Assembly (NCBI RefSeq): GCF_013870525.1
Contig: NZ_JACBXD010000007.1
Coordinates: forward strand, 87,401-151,400
Source: Amycolatopsis pittospori
GTDB lineage: Bacteria; Actinomycetota; Actinomycetes; Mycobacteriales; Pseudonocardiaceae
Reading direction: 5' to 3'
Length of the DNA stretch: 64,000 nt
Shown: positions 8,427 through 16,231 of the stretch, one piece after another
How positions within the stretch are numbered: the first letter of the stretch is position 1
Layout: every line of letters begins with the position of its first letter
Made by a program: the position numbers and the translations under genes
Notes under the pieces: generated by a model
What the model was told of the DNA's origin: nothing
Seen by the model: the letters and a program-made list of their open reading frames with translations, nothing else
The model's database searches: none

Positions 8427-9194
8427 ATGATGAGGACCTTGCTGGTCCGCGGCATGCTCGCGGGCCTGATCGCTGGTGTCTTGGCGACCCTGTTCGCCTA
8501 CTTCTTCGGTGAGCCTTCGGTCGAGACCGCCATCGGTCTCGAAGGCACCGCCGCCCATTCCCACAGTTCCCCCGAGGCGCACGAACACCCTCCCGCCGGC
8601 GCTGAGCCCGAAGAGGAAGAGCTGGTCACGCGCGGTGTGCAGAGCACCGTGGGGCTGCTGACCGGCGTCGGGCTGTACGGCGTCGCCGTCGGCGGCCTGT
8701 TCTCGCTGGCGTTCGCCTTCGTCTACGGACGGCTCGGCACGCTGCGGCCGCGGGTGACCGCGGCCCTGCTCACCGGTGGCGCGTTCGTGGTCGTGTTCCT
8801 GGTGCCGTTCCTGAAGTACCCGGCGAATCCGCCCGCCGTCGGACAGGCGGGCACCATCGGGAGCCGGACGTCGCTGTACTTCGGCTTCGTAGCGCTCTCG
8901 CTGCTGGTCGCCATCCTCGCCGCGGCGTTCGGCCGGAAGCTGGCCGACAAACTCGGCGCCTGGCGCGGCGGGCTGCTCGCCGCGGGCGGGTACGTCGTGC
9001 TGATCGCGGTGGCGGCGGCGCTGCTGCCGTCGATCGACGAGGTCCCCGCCGAGTTCCCCGGTTCCACCCTGTGGACCTTCCGGCTGGCCTCTGTCGGCAC
9101 CCAGCTGGTGCTGTGGACGGTGCTCGGCCTCACCTTCGGCGCTCTGGTCGAGAAGGCCTTGGCACGCAAGGAAGTCGCCCGAGCGATCGCTTAG
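8427..9194 (+). CDS. cbtA: Cobalt transporter subunit CbtA
   Basis: A 255-residue membrane protein with about six hydrophobic segments. It has the CbtA features: N-terminal MMRTLLVRGMLAGLIAG, and a His-rich periplasmic stretch HSHSSPEAHEHPPAG soon after helix 1, expected to handle cobalt. ATG 8427 immediately follows the CbtB stop (15-bp gap), so both subunits share the B12-riboswitch mRNA. It supplies cobalt for the CobN/ChlID chelatase encoded elsewhere in this window. A 24-bp-stem palindrome begins right after its stop codon. Confidence 0.92.
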   Translation: MMRTLLVRGMLAGLIAGVLATLFAYFFGEPSVETAIGLEGTAAHSHSSPEAHEHPPAGAEPEEEELVTRGVQSTVGLLTGVGLYGVAVGGLFSLAFAFVYGRLGTLRPRVTAALLTGGAFVVVFLVPFLKYPANPPAVGQAGTIGSRTSLYFGFVALSLLVAILAAAFGRKLADKLGAWRGGLLAAGGYVVLIAVAAALLPSIDEVPAEFPGSTLWTFRLASVGTQLVLWTVLGLTFGALVEKALARKEVARAIA

Positions 9195-9249
9195 GTCCGT
9201 GAAGGCCTCCTTAAGGGACCCAGAGTCCCTCAAGGAGGCCTTCACGGAC
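9195..9249. terminator. Long palindrome between convergent cbtA and cobQ
   Basis: Arms 9195-9218 and 9226-9249 are inverted repeats of 24 bp with one mismatch (core GTGAAGGCCTCCTT / AAGGAGGCCTTCAC) and a 7-nt loop. The element starts at the base after the cbtA stop and ends 12 bp before the cobQ stop, so it can serve as a two-way terminator. Its sequence differs from repeat families A and B elsewhere in the window. Confidence 0.75.
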
Positions 9250-9261
9250 TTGCGACCCGGC

Positions 9262-10719
9262 TCAGGCCCCCGGCGGCACGAAAGGCAGGTCGGCGGGCGC
9301 ACCGGTTTCGAGCAGCCGCAGGAGTCCCGCCGTGTCGGCGTGCTCTTCGACGGCGTCGGCGAGACGGTCCAGCATGCTTTCCCGGAGCCGCCCGAATCCG
9401 GGCGCGCCGTCGGCCGGTGACCAGTCCGCGACCTCGCCCAGCCAGGCGCGGCGGAAGCCGTCGTTCTCGAAGGCGCCGTGCCACATCGTGCCCCAGATCG
9501 GACCTCGCCGATATCCGTCCAAAAAGGACTCGGCGGGGCCGGTGGCCGATACGGCACCGTGGTGGATCTCGTACGCCTCCACCGGTTGGCCGCGCCATTC
9601 ACCCGTTGGACGTGCCAGCACCTTGTCTGCGCTGAAGGAGACCCGGGTCGGCAGCAGGCCAAGGCCGGGCACGGTTCCGGCACCGGATTCGACGTCGTCC
9701 TCGATCTCCGCGGCCAGCATCTGGTAGCCGCCACAGATCCCCAGCACCGGACGGCCGGCCTCGGCCCGCGTGCGGACCGCGTCGGCCAGGCCGCGGGCGC
9801 GCAGCCATTCCAGATCGTCCACCGTCGCGCGGGAACCGGGCAGGATCACCACGTCGGCGGAAAGGACCGTGTCCGGATCGGCCGTCAGCATGACCGAGAC
9901 GCCGGGCTCGGCGGCGAGCGCGTCGACGTCGGTCGCGTTGGAGGCGCGGGGGAAACGCACGACCGCGACGCGCAGGGAACCGCCACCGGCGCCCCAGCCC
10001 GCCGCGGCCAAGGCGTCCTCGGAGTCGATCCACACCTGGTCCAGCCACGGCAGGACGCCGAAGACCTCGCGGCCGGTGAGCTTCTCCAGCGTCGCCAGGC
10101 CGGGCCGGAGCAGGCCGACGTCGCCGCGGAACTTGTTGACCAGCCAGCCCGAGACCAAGGCCTGGTCCTCGGCCGAAAGCAGGGCGAGGGTGCCGAACAT
10201 CGCGGCCATCACGCCGCCGCGGTCGATGTCGCCGACGACCACCACCGGCAGGCCGAACCGCCGCGCCAGCCCCATGTTGACGTAGTCGCCGGAGCGCAGG
10301 TTGATCTCGGCCGGACTGCCCGCGCCCTCACAGAGCACGACGTCGAACCTCTCCCGCAAGGAAGAGAAGGTGTCGAAGGCGATCTCGGCGAGCCCGGCGC
10401 GACCGGTCGCGTACTCCCCCGCCTCCAACGTGCCGAACGGTTTCCCGAGCGCGACGACGTGACTGCGCCGGTCGCTACCCGGTTTCAGCAGCACCGGGTT
10501 CATCGCGGCTTCGGGCTCGACCCGGGCGGCCCGTGCCTGGAGCCATTGCGCGCGGCCGATCTCGGCGCCATCGGAGCACACCATCGAGTTGTTCGACATG
10601 TTCTGCGACTTGAAGGGCGCGACCCGCACCCCTTGGCGCGCGAGCCACCGGCAGAGCGCCGCGGTCACCAGGCTCTTGCCCGCGTCCGACGTCGTCCCCG
10701 CGACGAGCAGCCCGCTCAC
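9262..10719 (-). CDS. cobQ: Cobyric acid synthase
   Basis: A 485-residue glutamine- and ATP-dependent amidase that amidates positions b, d, e and g of adenosylcobyrinic a,c-diamide. The N-terminal dethiobiotin-synthetase-like P-loop is GTTSDAGKS (residues 8-16), with PFKSQNMSNNSMV behind it. The C-terminal triad-type glutaminase has the nucleophile Cys in VLGICGGYQML and the His in YEIHHG. Length is normal. The start overlaps the upstream cobD stop by 4 bp. Glu/Asp choice after the P-loop and the NMSNNS stretch distinguish it from CobB. Confidence 0.95.
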   Translation of the reverse strand: MSGLLVAGTTSDAGKSLVTAALCRWLARQGVRVAPFKSQNMSNNSMVCSDGAEIGRAQWLQARAARVEPEAAMNPVLLKPGSDRRSHVVALGKPFGTLEAGEYATGRAGLAEIAFDTFSSLRERFDVVLCEGAGSPAEINLRSGDYVNMGLARRFGLPVVVVGDIDRGGVMAAMFGTLALLSAEDQALVSGWLVNKFRGDVGLLRPGLATLEKLTGREVFGVLPWLDQVWIDSEDALAAAGWGAGGGSLRVAVVRFPRASNATDVDALAAEPGVSVMLTADPDTVLSADVVILPGSRATVDDLEWLRARGLADAVRTRAEAGRPVLGICGGYQMLAAEIEDDVESGAGTVPGLGLLPTRVSFSADKVLARPTGEWRGQPVEAYEIHHGAVSATGPAESFLDGYRRGPIWGTMWHGAFENDGFRRAWLGEVADWSPADGAPGFGRLRESMLDRLADAVEEHADTAGLLRLLETGAPADLPFVPPGA

Positions 10720-11648
10720 CTCGTGACCGCCACCGCGACGGCGAGCGCGGCGAGGCCGACGACCTTCGAAAGCCGGACAGCGCGGCGTACGTCCACCGGT
10801 TCGGGCTCGCGGCCGTCACCGAGGACGCCGCGGCGTTCGGTACGGCCGCCGTAGCTGTTCGTCCCGCCGAGCCGGATCCCGAGCGCGCCCGCGAAAGCGG
10901 CCTCGACCTGCCCGGCGTTGGGACTCGGGTGGTGTTTCCCGTCGCGGCGCCAGACCCGGAACGCGGGTTTGGCGAAACCGCCCGCCAGCGGCGCCGAAGC
11001 CACTGTCAGCGCCGCGCCGACCCGGGAGGGCACCAGATTCGCCAGATCGTCCGCCCGGGCCGAGGCCCAGCCGAAGTTGGCGTACTTCGGCGACCGGTAG
11101 CCGACCATCGCGTCGAGGGTGTTGAGCGCGCGGTAGCCCAGCAGGCCGGGGATCCCGGCGACCGCTCCCCACAGCAGCGGTGCGACGACGGCGTCCGAGG
11201 TGTTCTCGGCGATGGATTCGGTGGTGGCGCGGGCGAGTTGTTCCGTGTCCAGCCCGGTGGCGTCGCGGGCGCAGAGGTGCGAGAGCCGCCGCCGCGCGCC
11301 GGGCAGATCGCCGTCGTCGAGCAGCCGGGCCATCCTCGTGCCCTCGGCCGCGAGACCGCGACCGCCGAGAACCACCCAGGTGGACGCGGCCGTGAGGGCG
11401 AACCGCGCGAACGGGTGTTTCCGGGTCGAGATCTGGGCGGCGACCCCCAATCCGGTGACGGCACCCGCGCAGACCGCGGTGTACGCCGTGCCCCGCACCT
11501 TCGAATCTGCCCAAACCCGCTGCTCAACGGCTTGCGCGGCGCGTCCGAAGCCGGCGACCGGATGCCCTCGACGTGGATCTCCGAAGACGGCGTCGGCGAC
11601 GTAACCGGTAACGAGTCCGGCTGCGGTGGCGGCTTGTCGGAGTGGCAC
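10716..11648 (-). CDS. cobD: Adenosylcobinamide-phosphate synthase (CobD/CbiB)
   Basis: A ~310-residue polytopic membrane protein that attaches aminopropanol (phosphate) to adenosylcobyric acid. CbiB hallmarks are GYVADAVFGDPRRGHPV near the N-terminus, ESIAENTSDAVVAPLLWG in the centre and LDAMVGYRSPKYANFGW. I place the start at GTG 11648 because this brings the family N-terminus (LVTGYVADAVFGDP) to the usual position and leaves 36 bp to divergent cobU. A longer frame reaches 11702 but would run into that gene. It overlaps cobQ by 4 bp, so the pair is coupled. Confidence 0.92.
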   Translation of the reverse strand: MPLRQAATAAGLVTGYVADAVFGDPRRGHPVAGFGRAAQAVEQRVWADSKVRGTAYTAVCAGAVTGLGVAAQISTRKHPFARFALTAASTWVVLGGRGLAAEGTRMARLLDDGDLPGARRRLSHLCARDATGLDTEQLARATTESIAENTSDAVVAPLLWGAVAGIPGLLGYRALNTLDAMVGYRSPKYANFGWASARADDLANLVPSRVGAALTVASAPLAGGFAKPAFRVWRRDGKHHPSPNAGQVEAAFAGALGIRLGGTNSYGGRTERRGVLGDGREPEPVDVRRAVRLSKVVGLAALAVAVAVTR

Positions 11649-11684
11649 GTGGCGAACGGTAGCGCGTGCACGAGAATGCGGGGT

Positions 11685-12290
11685 ATGACCAAGCTGACGC
11701 ATCGCCTCGCGAGGTATCTGGAGACCCTCGCGCGGGCACTTCGCCGCTACTCGCGCGACGACGGCAAGGTGCTGATACTGGGCGGCGTCCGTTCTGGGAA
11801 GTCACACCACGCCGAGCGGCTCGCGTCCCGTCACCCGCACCTGACCTATGTGGCGCCCGGGTTGCCGCCGAGCGACGACGATCCCGAGTGGGCCGCTCGG
11901 GTGGCCGCGCATCGCGCGCGGCGGCCGAGCACCTGGAAGACGATCGAGACCACCGATCTGGCCACCGTGCTGCGGACGGCGACGCATCCACTGCTCATCG
12001 ACTGTCTCGGCACCTGGATCAGCCGCGTACTCGACGAGGTCGGCGCCTGGGACCAGCGCGGAGGCTGGGAACGGCGGCTCGACGAACGGCTCGAAGACTT
12101 CCTGGCGGCGTGGGCGCAGGCCGACGTGCCGGTGATCGCGGTCAGCAACGAGGTCGGCAGCGGTGTGGTGCCCGCGACGGTGTCCGGACGGGTGTTCCGT
12201 GATGTGCTGGGCGCACTGAACAACCGGGTGTCCGCCGAATCCGACCGGACCGTACTGGTCGTCGCCGGGCGGATGCTCGACCTGCCTTAG
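11685..12290 (+). CDS. cobU: Adenosylcobinamide kinase / guanylyltransferase
   Basis: This enzyme phosphorylates adenosylcobinamide and forms adenosylcobinamide-GDP for nucleotide loop assembly. The P-loop LILGGVRSGKSHHAERL lies near residue 30, and LLIDCLGTWISRVL and VSNEVGSGVVP are further CobU motifs. The start is uncertain: ATG 11685 (201 residues, or ATG 11676) gives a ~28-residue basic extension before the usual N-terminus, while GTG 11769 would match the family length (173 residues) but lacks a good ribosome site. It begins a forward cobU-cobT-cobS block, with cobT 10 bp downstream. Confidence 0.9.
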   Translation: MTKLTHRLARYLETLARALRRYSRDDGKVLILGGVRSGKSHHAERLASRHPHLTYVAPGLPPSDDDPEWAARVAAHRARRPSTWKTIETTDLATVLRTATHPLLIDCLGTWISRVLDEVGAWDQRGGWERRLDERLEDFLAAWAQADVPVIAVSNEVGSGVVPATVSGRVFRDVLGALNNRVSAESDRTVLVVAGRMLDLP

Positions 12291-12299
12291 GGAGCCGCC

Positions 12300-13319
12300 A
12301 TGCGTTTCGCCATCGCCACCCCGGACGCCGAGGCCGGCGCCGCCGCGCGGACCAGGCTGGACGGTCTGGTCAAGCCGCTGGGGTCGCTCGGCCGTCTCGA
12401 AGACCTCGCCGCGTGGCTCAGCGCCGCGCACGGGGTCGTCCCGCCGCGGCCGCTCGACGACGTCCGGGTGGTGGTGTTCGCCGGGGACCACGGTGTTTCC
12501 GGGATGTCGGCGTATCCGCGGGAGGTCACCGCCGCGATGGTCCGGGTGTTCCTGGCGGGCAAGAGCGGCGTCAGCGTGCTCGCCGGACTGGCCGGGGCGA
12601 AGGTGCGGGTGCTGGACATCGCCGTGGACTGGGACGGCGCGGACGTGCCAGCCGAGGTCGTCGCGCACAAGGTCCGGCGGGGTTCCGGCCCGATCGACGT
12701 CGAGGACGCGCTGTCCGATGGCGAGGCGCGGACGGCGTTCGAGCACGGGCTGGCGATCGCGGACGAGGAGATCGACGGCGGCGCGGATCTGCTCATCCCC
12801 GGTGACATGGGGATCGGCAACACGACGGTCTGCGCGGCCGTGGTCGCCTCGCTGCTCGGCCTTTTCCCGGAAGACGTCGTCGGTACGGGCACCGGGATCG
12901 ACGAGGAGGGGCGGGCTCGGAAGCTCGCTGTCGTCGAGGCCGCGTTGATCAGGGCCGATGCGGTGAAAGACCCTTTCACGTTGCTGACCACGCTCGGCAG
13001 CGCTTGCCTCGCCGCGACAGCGGGCTTCCTCGTGCAGGCCGCGGTTCGCGGGGTGCCGGTGCTGCTCGACGGCGTGTTCTCCGGGGCCGCGGCGCTCGTC
13101 GCCCGCGAGATCGCGCCGGGCGCCGAGCAGTGGTGGCTGGCCGGGCACCGGTCGACCGAGCCGTCGCAGGCGTACGCGTTGAAGGCGCTCGAACTGGAGC
13201 CGATCCTCGACCTCGGGCTGCGGCTCGGTGAGGGCAGCGGCGCCGTCCAGGCCGTCCCGACGCTGCGGGCGGCGCGCGCGATCCTCGCGGACATGGGCCT
13301 GCTGGCGGACCTCGCTTGA
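12300..13319 (+). CDS. cobT: Nicotinate-nucleotide--dimethylbenzimidazole phosphoribosyltransferase
   Basis: A 339-residue CobT that transfers ribose phosphate from nicotinate mononucleotide to the lower-ligand base (usually dimethylbenzimidazole). Recognised by KPLGSLGRLEDLAAWL near residue 25, VFAGDHGVSGMSAYP, LLIPGDMGIGNTTVCAA, and the C-terminal LRLGEGSGAVQAVP whose Glu is the catalytic base. Start ATG 12300 is preceded by GGGAG. The stop overlaps the TTG start of cobS, so cobU, cobT and cobS form one unit. Confidence 0.95.
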   Translation: MRFAIATPDAEAGAAARTRLDGLVKPLGSLGRLEDLAAWLSAAHGVVPPRPLDDVRVVVFAGDHGVSGMSAYPREVTAAMVRVFLAGKSGVSVLAGLAGAKVRVLDIAVDWDGADVPAEVVAHKVRRGSGPIDVEDALSDGEARTAFEHGLAIADEEIDGGADLLIPGDMGIGNTTVCAAVVASLLGLFPEDVVGTGTGIDEEGRARKLAVVEAALIRADAVKDPFTLLTTLGSACLAATAGFLVQAAVRGVPVLLDGVFSGAAALVAREIAPGAEQWWLAGHRSTEPSQAYALKALELEPILDLGLRLGEGSGAVQAVPTLRAARAILADMGLLADLA

Positions 13320-14062
13320 TCTCGGACGCGCTCAAGATGGCGGTCGGCACCCTGACCACGGTCCGGGTGCCGGCGCCGGAAGTGATCGACCGGCGCGTGG
13401 CCGGGGGCGCGATGGTGCTCGCCCCACTGGCCGTCGTCCCGCTCGCCGCCGTCGCTTCGTCGATCGTCTTCCTCGGCGAGCTGATCGGTCTGCCCGCGTT
13501 CGCGTCGGCGGCGCTGGCGCTGGGCGCGGTGGCGCTGGGCAGTCGCGGACTGCATCTCGACGGTCTCTCCGACACCGCCGACGGACTCGGTGCCTCCTAC
13601 GACCGCGCGCGGGCGCTGGAGGTCATGCGCCGCGGGGATTCCGGGCCGACCGGGATCGCGACGCTGGTGCTGGTCCTGCTGGTGCAGGTCGGCGCCCTTT
13701 CGGGAGCGATCTCGGCGGGGCACGGGATCGCGGCCGCGGCGATCGCGGTCTTCGCCGGACGCGGGGTGCTCTCCCTGTGCTGCGCGCGCGGCGTCCCGTC
13801 GGCACGGCCCGAAGGGCTCGGCGCGACCGTCGCCGGTTCGGTGCCGGTGTGGGTGGCCGCGGTGGTGTTCGCCGTACTCGCCGGTGCGGCGGCGCTGACC
13901 GTTCCCTGGTGGCAAGGGCTGCTCGCGGTGACGCTGGCCTATGCCGCCGCGTCGGCGTTGCTGGCCAGGTGCGTCCAGCGGCTGGGCGGTGTCACCGGGG
14001 ACGTACTCGGAGGCTGCGTCGAGGTCGCCGTCGCCGTCGCCTTGCTGGCCTTGTCGTTCTGA
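13316..14062 (+). CDS. cobS: Adenosylcobinamide-GDP ribazoletransferase (cobalamin synthase)
   Basis: A 248-residue polytopic membrane enzyme joining adenosylcobinamide-GDP with alpha-ribazole (or its phosphate). It carries the CDP-alcohol-transferase-like motif of CobS, GLHLDGLSDTADGLGAS with its acidic residues, then EVMRRGDSGPTGIATL. The first codon is TTG at 13316, overlapping the cobT stop by 4 bp. No better ATG exists before the conserved LKMAVGTLTTVRVP. The remaining sequence is mostly membrane helices. Length is normal for the family. Confidence 0.93.
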   Translation: MISDALKMAVGTLTTVRVPAPEVIDRRVAGGAMVLAPLAVVPLAAVASSIVFLGELIGLPAFASAALALGAVALGSRGLHLDGLSDTADGLGASYDRARALEVMRRGDSGPTGIATLVLVLLVQVGALSGAISAGHGIAAAAIAVFAGRGVLSLCCARGVPSARPEGLGATVAGSVPVWVAAVVFAVLAGAAALTVPWWQGLLAVTLAYAAASALLARCVQRLGGVTGDVLGGCVEVAVAVALLALSF

Positions 14063-14114
14063 CGGGCAACCTTCCGGGCCGTTCACGCGTGGACGCGGTG
14101 AACGGGAGGGTCCG

Positions 14115-14477
14115 ATGCGCACTGTTCTGTGGATCTCGGCGGCGCTCGCCGCGCTGGCCACGGTCGGCGTCCTGACGGCGCTGCCACGCTCGGAAGTCTT
14201 GCCGGAGCACCTCCCGGTCGCGGTCTTCCCCGCCGAGAGGTCCTTCCCGTTCGAGCTGTACACGCATTGCGGTGTCGACGAAGCCCTCGTCGAAGGCGTC
14301 TACTTCGAAGCCGACCTGCCGCTGGCCGGTCCGCCTCCCGAATGGGGCAATCCCTACCAGCAAGGCACGATGACCTTGCCGAAGCCGGGTCGGGCGGTGT
14401 TCCGGGATTCCCTCGGGCACGAGGTCGTCTTCCACGCCCGGCCGGGGGCGACCGGTTTCAAGCGGATTTGCGAATAG
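14115..14477 (+). CDS. Small hypothetical secreted or membrane-anchored protein
   Basis: A 120-residue protein of unknown function. ATG 14115 has a clear GGGAGG ribosome site. The N-terminus (MRTVLWISAALAALATVGVLTALP) is a signal peptide or single anchor, and the remainder is soluble, rich in Pro and Gly, with two Cys (THCGV and the C-terminal RICE). The gap after cobS holds an inverted repeat (CCGTTCAC 14079-14086 / GTGAACGG 14098-14105) that may be a terminator, so it need not belong to the cob unit. Its last 20 bp overlap a convergent membrane gene. I do not recognise a family. Confidence 0.72.
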   Translation: MRTVLWISAALAALATVGVLTALPRSEVLPEHLPVAVFPAERSFPFELYTHCGVDEALVEGVYFEADLPLAGPPPEWGNPYQQGTMTLPKPGRAVFRDSLGHEVVFHARPGATGFKRICE

Positions 14478-15102
14478 CCTCGGCCGCCGCCAGTTTCTCG
14501 TCGATTTCGGGGAGCCAGAAGCACAACTCCAGCGTCTTCAAGCCGGCCCAGAGGCCGAGTTTGCGGCCCTGCGAAACCAGCGTGAGCGACGCGAACAGGA
14601 GCAGCACCGCCATGCCGGCGGCGATGAACGGATGTTTGCCCGCGAAGATCTCGACGATGGCGGCGATCGCGCCGAACAGCAGGGGTGGCGCACAGTTGCG
14701 GACCATCAGACCCGACGCGCGCAGCCGCGCGACGTCGACCGCGAGGTCCTTGTCGTGCAACTGCAGGGCACCCACCAGGAGATGCGGGCTCTCTTTCAGG
14801 AACGCGCGCCCCTCGGCCGACGGCATCCGGCGGACGAACTCCTCTGCGGGGTTCCGGTTCCGCCTGCGCGGCACGATCCGCTCCAGCGCTTCGCCGAGCG
14901 GATAGGCCAGATAGCCCAGCAGGAAACTCAGCACCACGATCACCACGACCATGACGACCGTGGGCACGCCGCCGACGGTCGCCGCCGTCAGGATGTGGAG
15001 TTTCGCCCCGAGATAGCCGAAGAACGCCACGTACAGGGCACCGGGAATGGTGTAGGCGAAGAGGTCGAAGACGCCGATCGCGAAGTTCACCGGCTCATCC
15101 AA
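14458..15102 (-). CDS. Hypothetical integral membrane protein
   Basis: A 214-residue protein with about four membrane helices: two near the N-terminus (FAYTIPGALYVAFFGYLG and VVMVVVIVVLSFLLGYLAYP) and two near residues 140-170. The centre is a charged cytoplasmic-looking segment (RIVPRRRNRNPAEEFVRR). No enzymatic motif is evident and I cannot name the family. It stands alone between the cobS/small-protein block and cobC, convergent with the preceding gene (20-bp overlap). An association with cobalamin is only positional. Confidence 0.75.
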   Translation of the reverse strand: MDEPVNFAIGVFDLFAYTIPGALYVAFFGYLGAKLHILTAATVGGVPTVVMVVVIVVLSFLLGYLAYPLGEALERIVPRRRNRNPAEEFVRRMPSAEGRAFLKESPHLLVGALQLHDKDLAVDVARLRASGLMVRNCAPPLLFGAIAAIVEIFAGKHPFIAAGMAVLLLFASLTLVSQGRKLGLWAGLKTLELCFWLPEIDEKLAAAEAIRKSA

Positions 15103-15141
15103 CCACTTCGCCCGCCTCGATGGGGTCGTGCGGACATCAAC

Positions 15142-15194
15142 GTTGCGAAAGCCACTTTCGCAACCTTCAACGTTGCGAAAGTGGCTTTCGCAAC
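15142..15194. repeat. Palindromic intergenic repeat, family B copy 1
   Basis: Two 23-bp units, GTTGCGAAAG-CCA-CTTTCGCAAC (15142-15164) and GTTGCGAAAG-TGG-CTTTCGCAAC (15172-15194). Each is itself a perfect 10-bp-arm palindrome and the two are inverted copies of one another, so the RNA could form either two small hairpins or one long one. The same arrangement recurs at 27196-27248. It lies between the membrane gene and cobC; being downstream of cobC, it may also act as a terminator. Confidence 0.85.
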
Positions 15195-15223
15195 ACCCCG
15201 GCAGGCCTCACCCACTCACGACC

Positions 15224-16231
15224 TCAGAGCGTGGAAGCGAGTGCCGCCAGGAAGCCGTCCACCGTCTCCCGGTCCCGGACGGCGATCCGCAGGTACCGCG
15301 CGTCCAGCCCCGGGAAGGTGTCCCCACGCCGGACGGCGTAACCCTTGTCCCGCAAACGTTCCCGGACGCCGTCCGCACCGGGCAGCCGCACGAGCACGAA
15401 CGGGCCCCGCGGCTCCCCCGGCACTTCGACTCCCAGCGACGCCAGGCCGGAAACCAGGTACTCCCGGTCCGACTCCGCCGCGACGGCCAGCTTTTCCGCT
15501 TCCTCCAACGCCTCCGGGCGGCAGCAGGCCACCACGGCGACGGCGGCGAGCGAAGACACCGACCAAGGTGGCTGCACCGAGCGCAGAGTGTCCACAACGG
15601 ACTCTTCCGCCAGGACGTAGCCGGCGCGGAGTCCGGCGATGCCCCAAGTCTTGGTGAGGCTCCGAAGGACGGCGAAACCCGGTTGCCCCGCAACGCTTTC
15701 GGTCTCGCCGGGGACGGCGTCGAGGAAGGCCTCGTCGACGACGACCAACCGGCCCGGACGTCCCAGGGCGAGCAGGTCCGCGGCCGGATGGAGCACCGAG
15801 GTCGGGTTCGTGGGATTCCCGACGAAGACCAGGTCGGCGTCGTCGGGAATCTCGCTCAGCCGGAAGCCGTCGTCGGGCGTCAGCACCACGCGATCCACGG
15901 GATGACCGGCCGCGCGCAAAGCGGCTTCGGGCTCGGTGAACTGCGGATGCACGACGACGGCATGAGCGGGCCGCAGAGCCGTGGCCAGCAACGTGAAAGC
16001 CTCGGCGGCCCCCGAGGTCACCAGCACTCGGGACACCGGCAGGGAATGCCGGGAGGCCACTGCCTCGGTCGCCGCGGTGACGTCCGGGTACGCGGCCAGA
16101 TCGTCGAGCGCGGCCGCCAGTTCGGCGCGCAGCCAGGCGGGCGGGACCGGCAGCCGGACGTTGACGGCCAGATCGACGAGCCCCTCGCCGACCTCGCGAT
16201 CGCCGTGATGCCCGAGGTCGTAGTCAGCCAT
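15224..16231 (-). CDS. cobC: CobC: threonine-phosphate decarboxylase-like PLP enzyme
   Basis: A 335-residue fold-type I PLP enzyme of the histidinol-phosphate aminotransferase superfamily. Its place right after cobB (8-bp overlap) identifies it as CobC, expected to make the (R)-1-amino-2-propanol (phosphate) linker. The PLP lysine lies in RSLTKTWGIAGLRAGY, with the Asp in LVVVDEAFLD and the glycine-rich LVTSGAAEAF for phosphate binding. The N-terminus LGHHGDREVGEGLVDLAVN matches the CobC start. Plain histidinol-phosphate aminotransferase is the alternative but unlikely in this operon. Confidence 0.9.
   Translation of the reverse strand: MADYDLGHHGDREVGEGLVDLAVNVRLPVPPAWLRAELAAALDDLAAYPDVTAATEAVASRHSLPVSRVLVTSGAAEAFTLLATALRPAHAVVVHPQFTEPEAALRAAGHPVDRVVLTPDDGFRLSEIPDDADLVFVGNPTNPTSVLHPAADLLALGRPGRLVVVDEAFLDAVPGETESVAGQPGFAVLRSLTKTWGIAGLRAGYVLAEESVVDTLRSVQPPWSVSSLAAVAVVACCRPEALEEAEKLAVAAESDREYLVSGLASLGVEVPGEPRGPFVLVRLPGADGVRERLRDKGYAVRRGDTFPGLDARYLRIAVRDRETVDGFLAALASTL

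Noticed and set aside
12287..14263. 658-residue open frame opposite cobT and cobS
   Set aside because: Low-complexity Ser/Pro/Arg-rich translation, typical antisense shadow of GC-rich genes.
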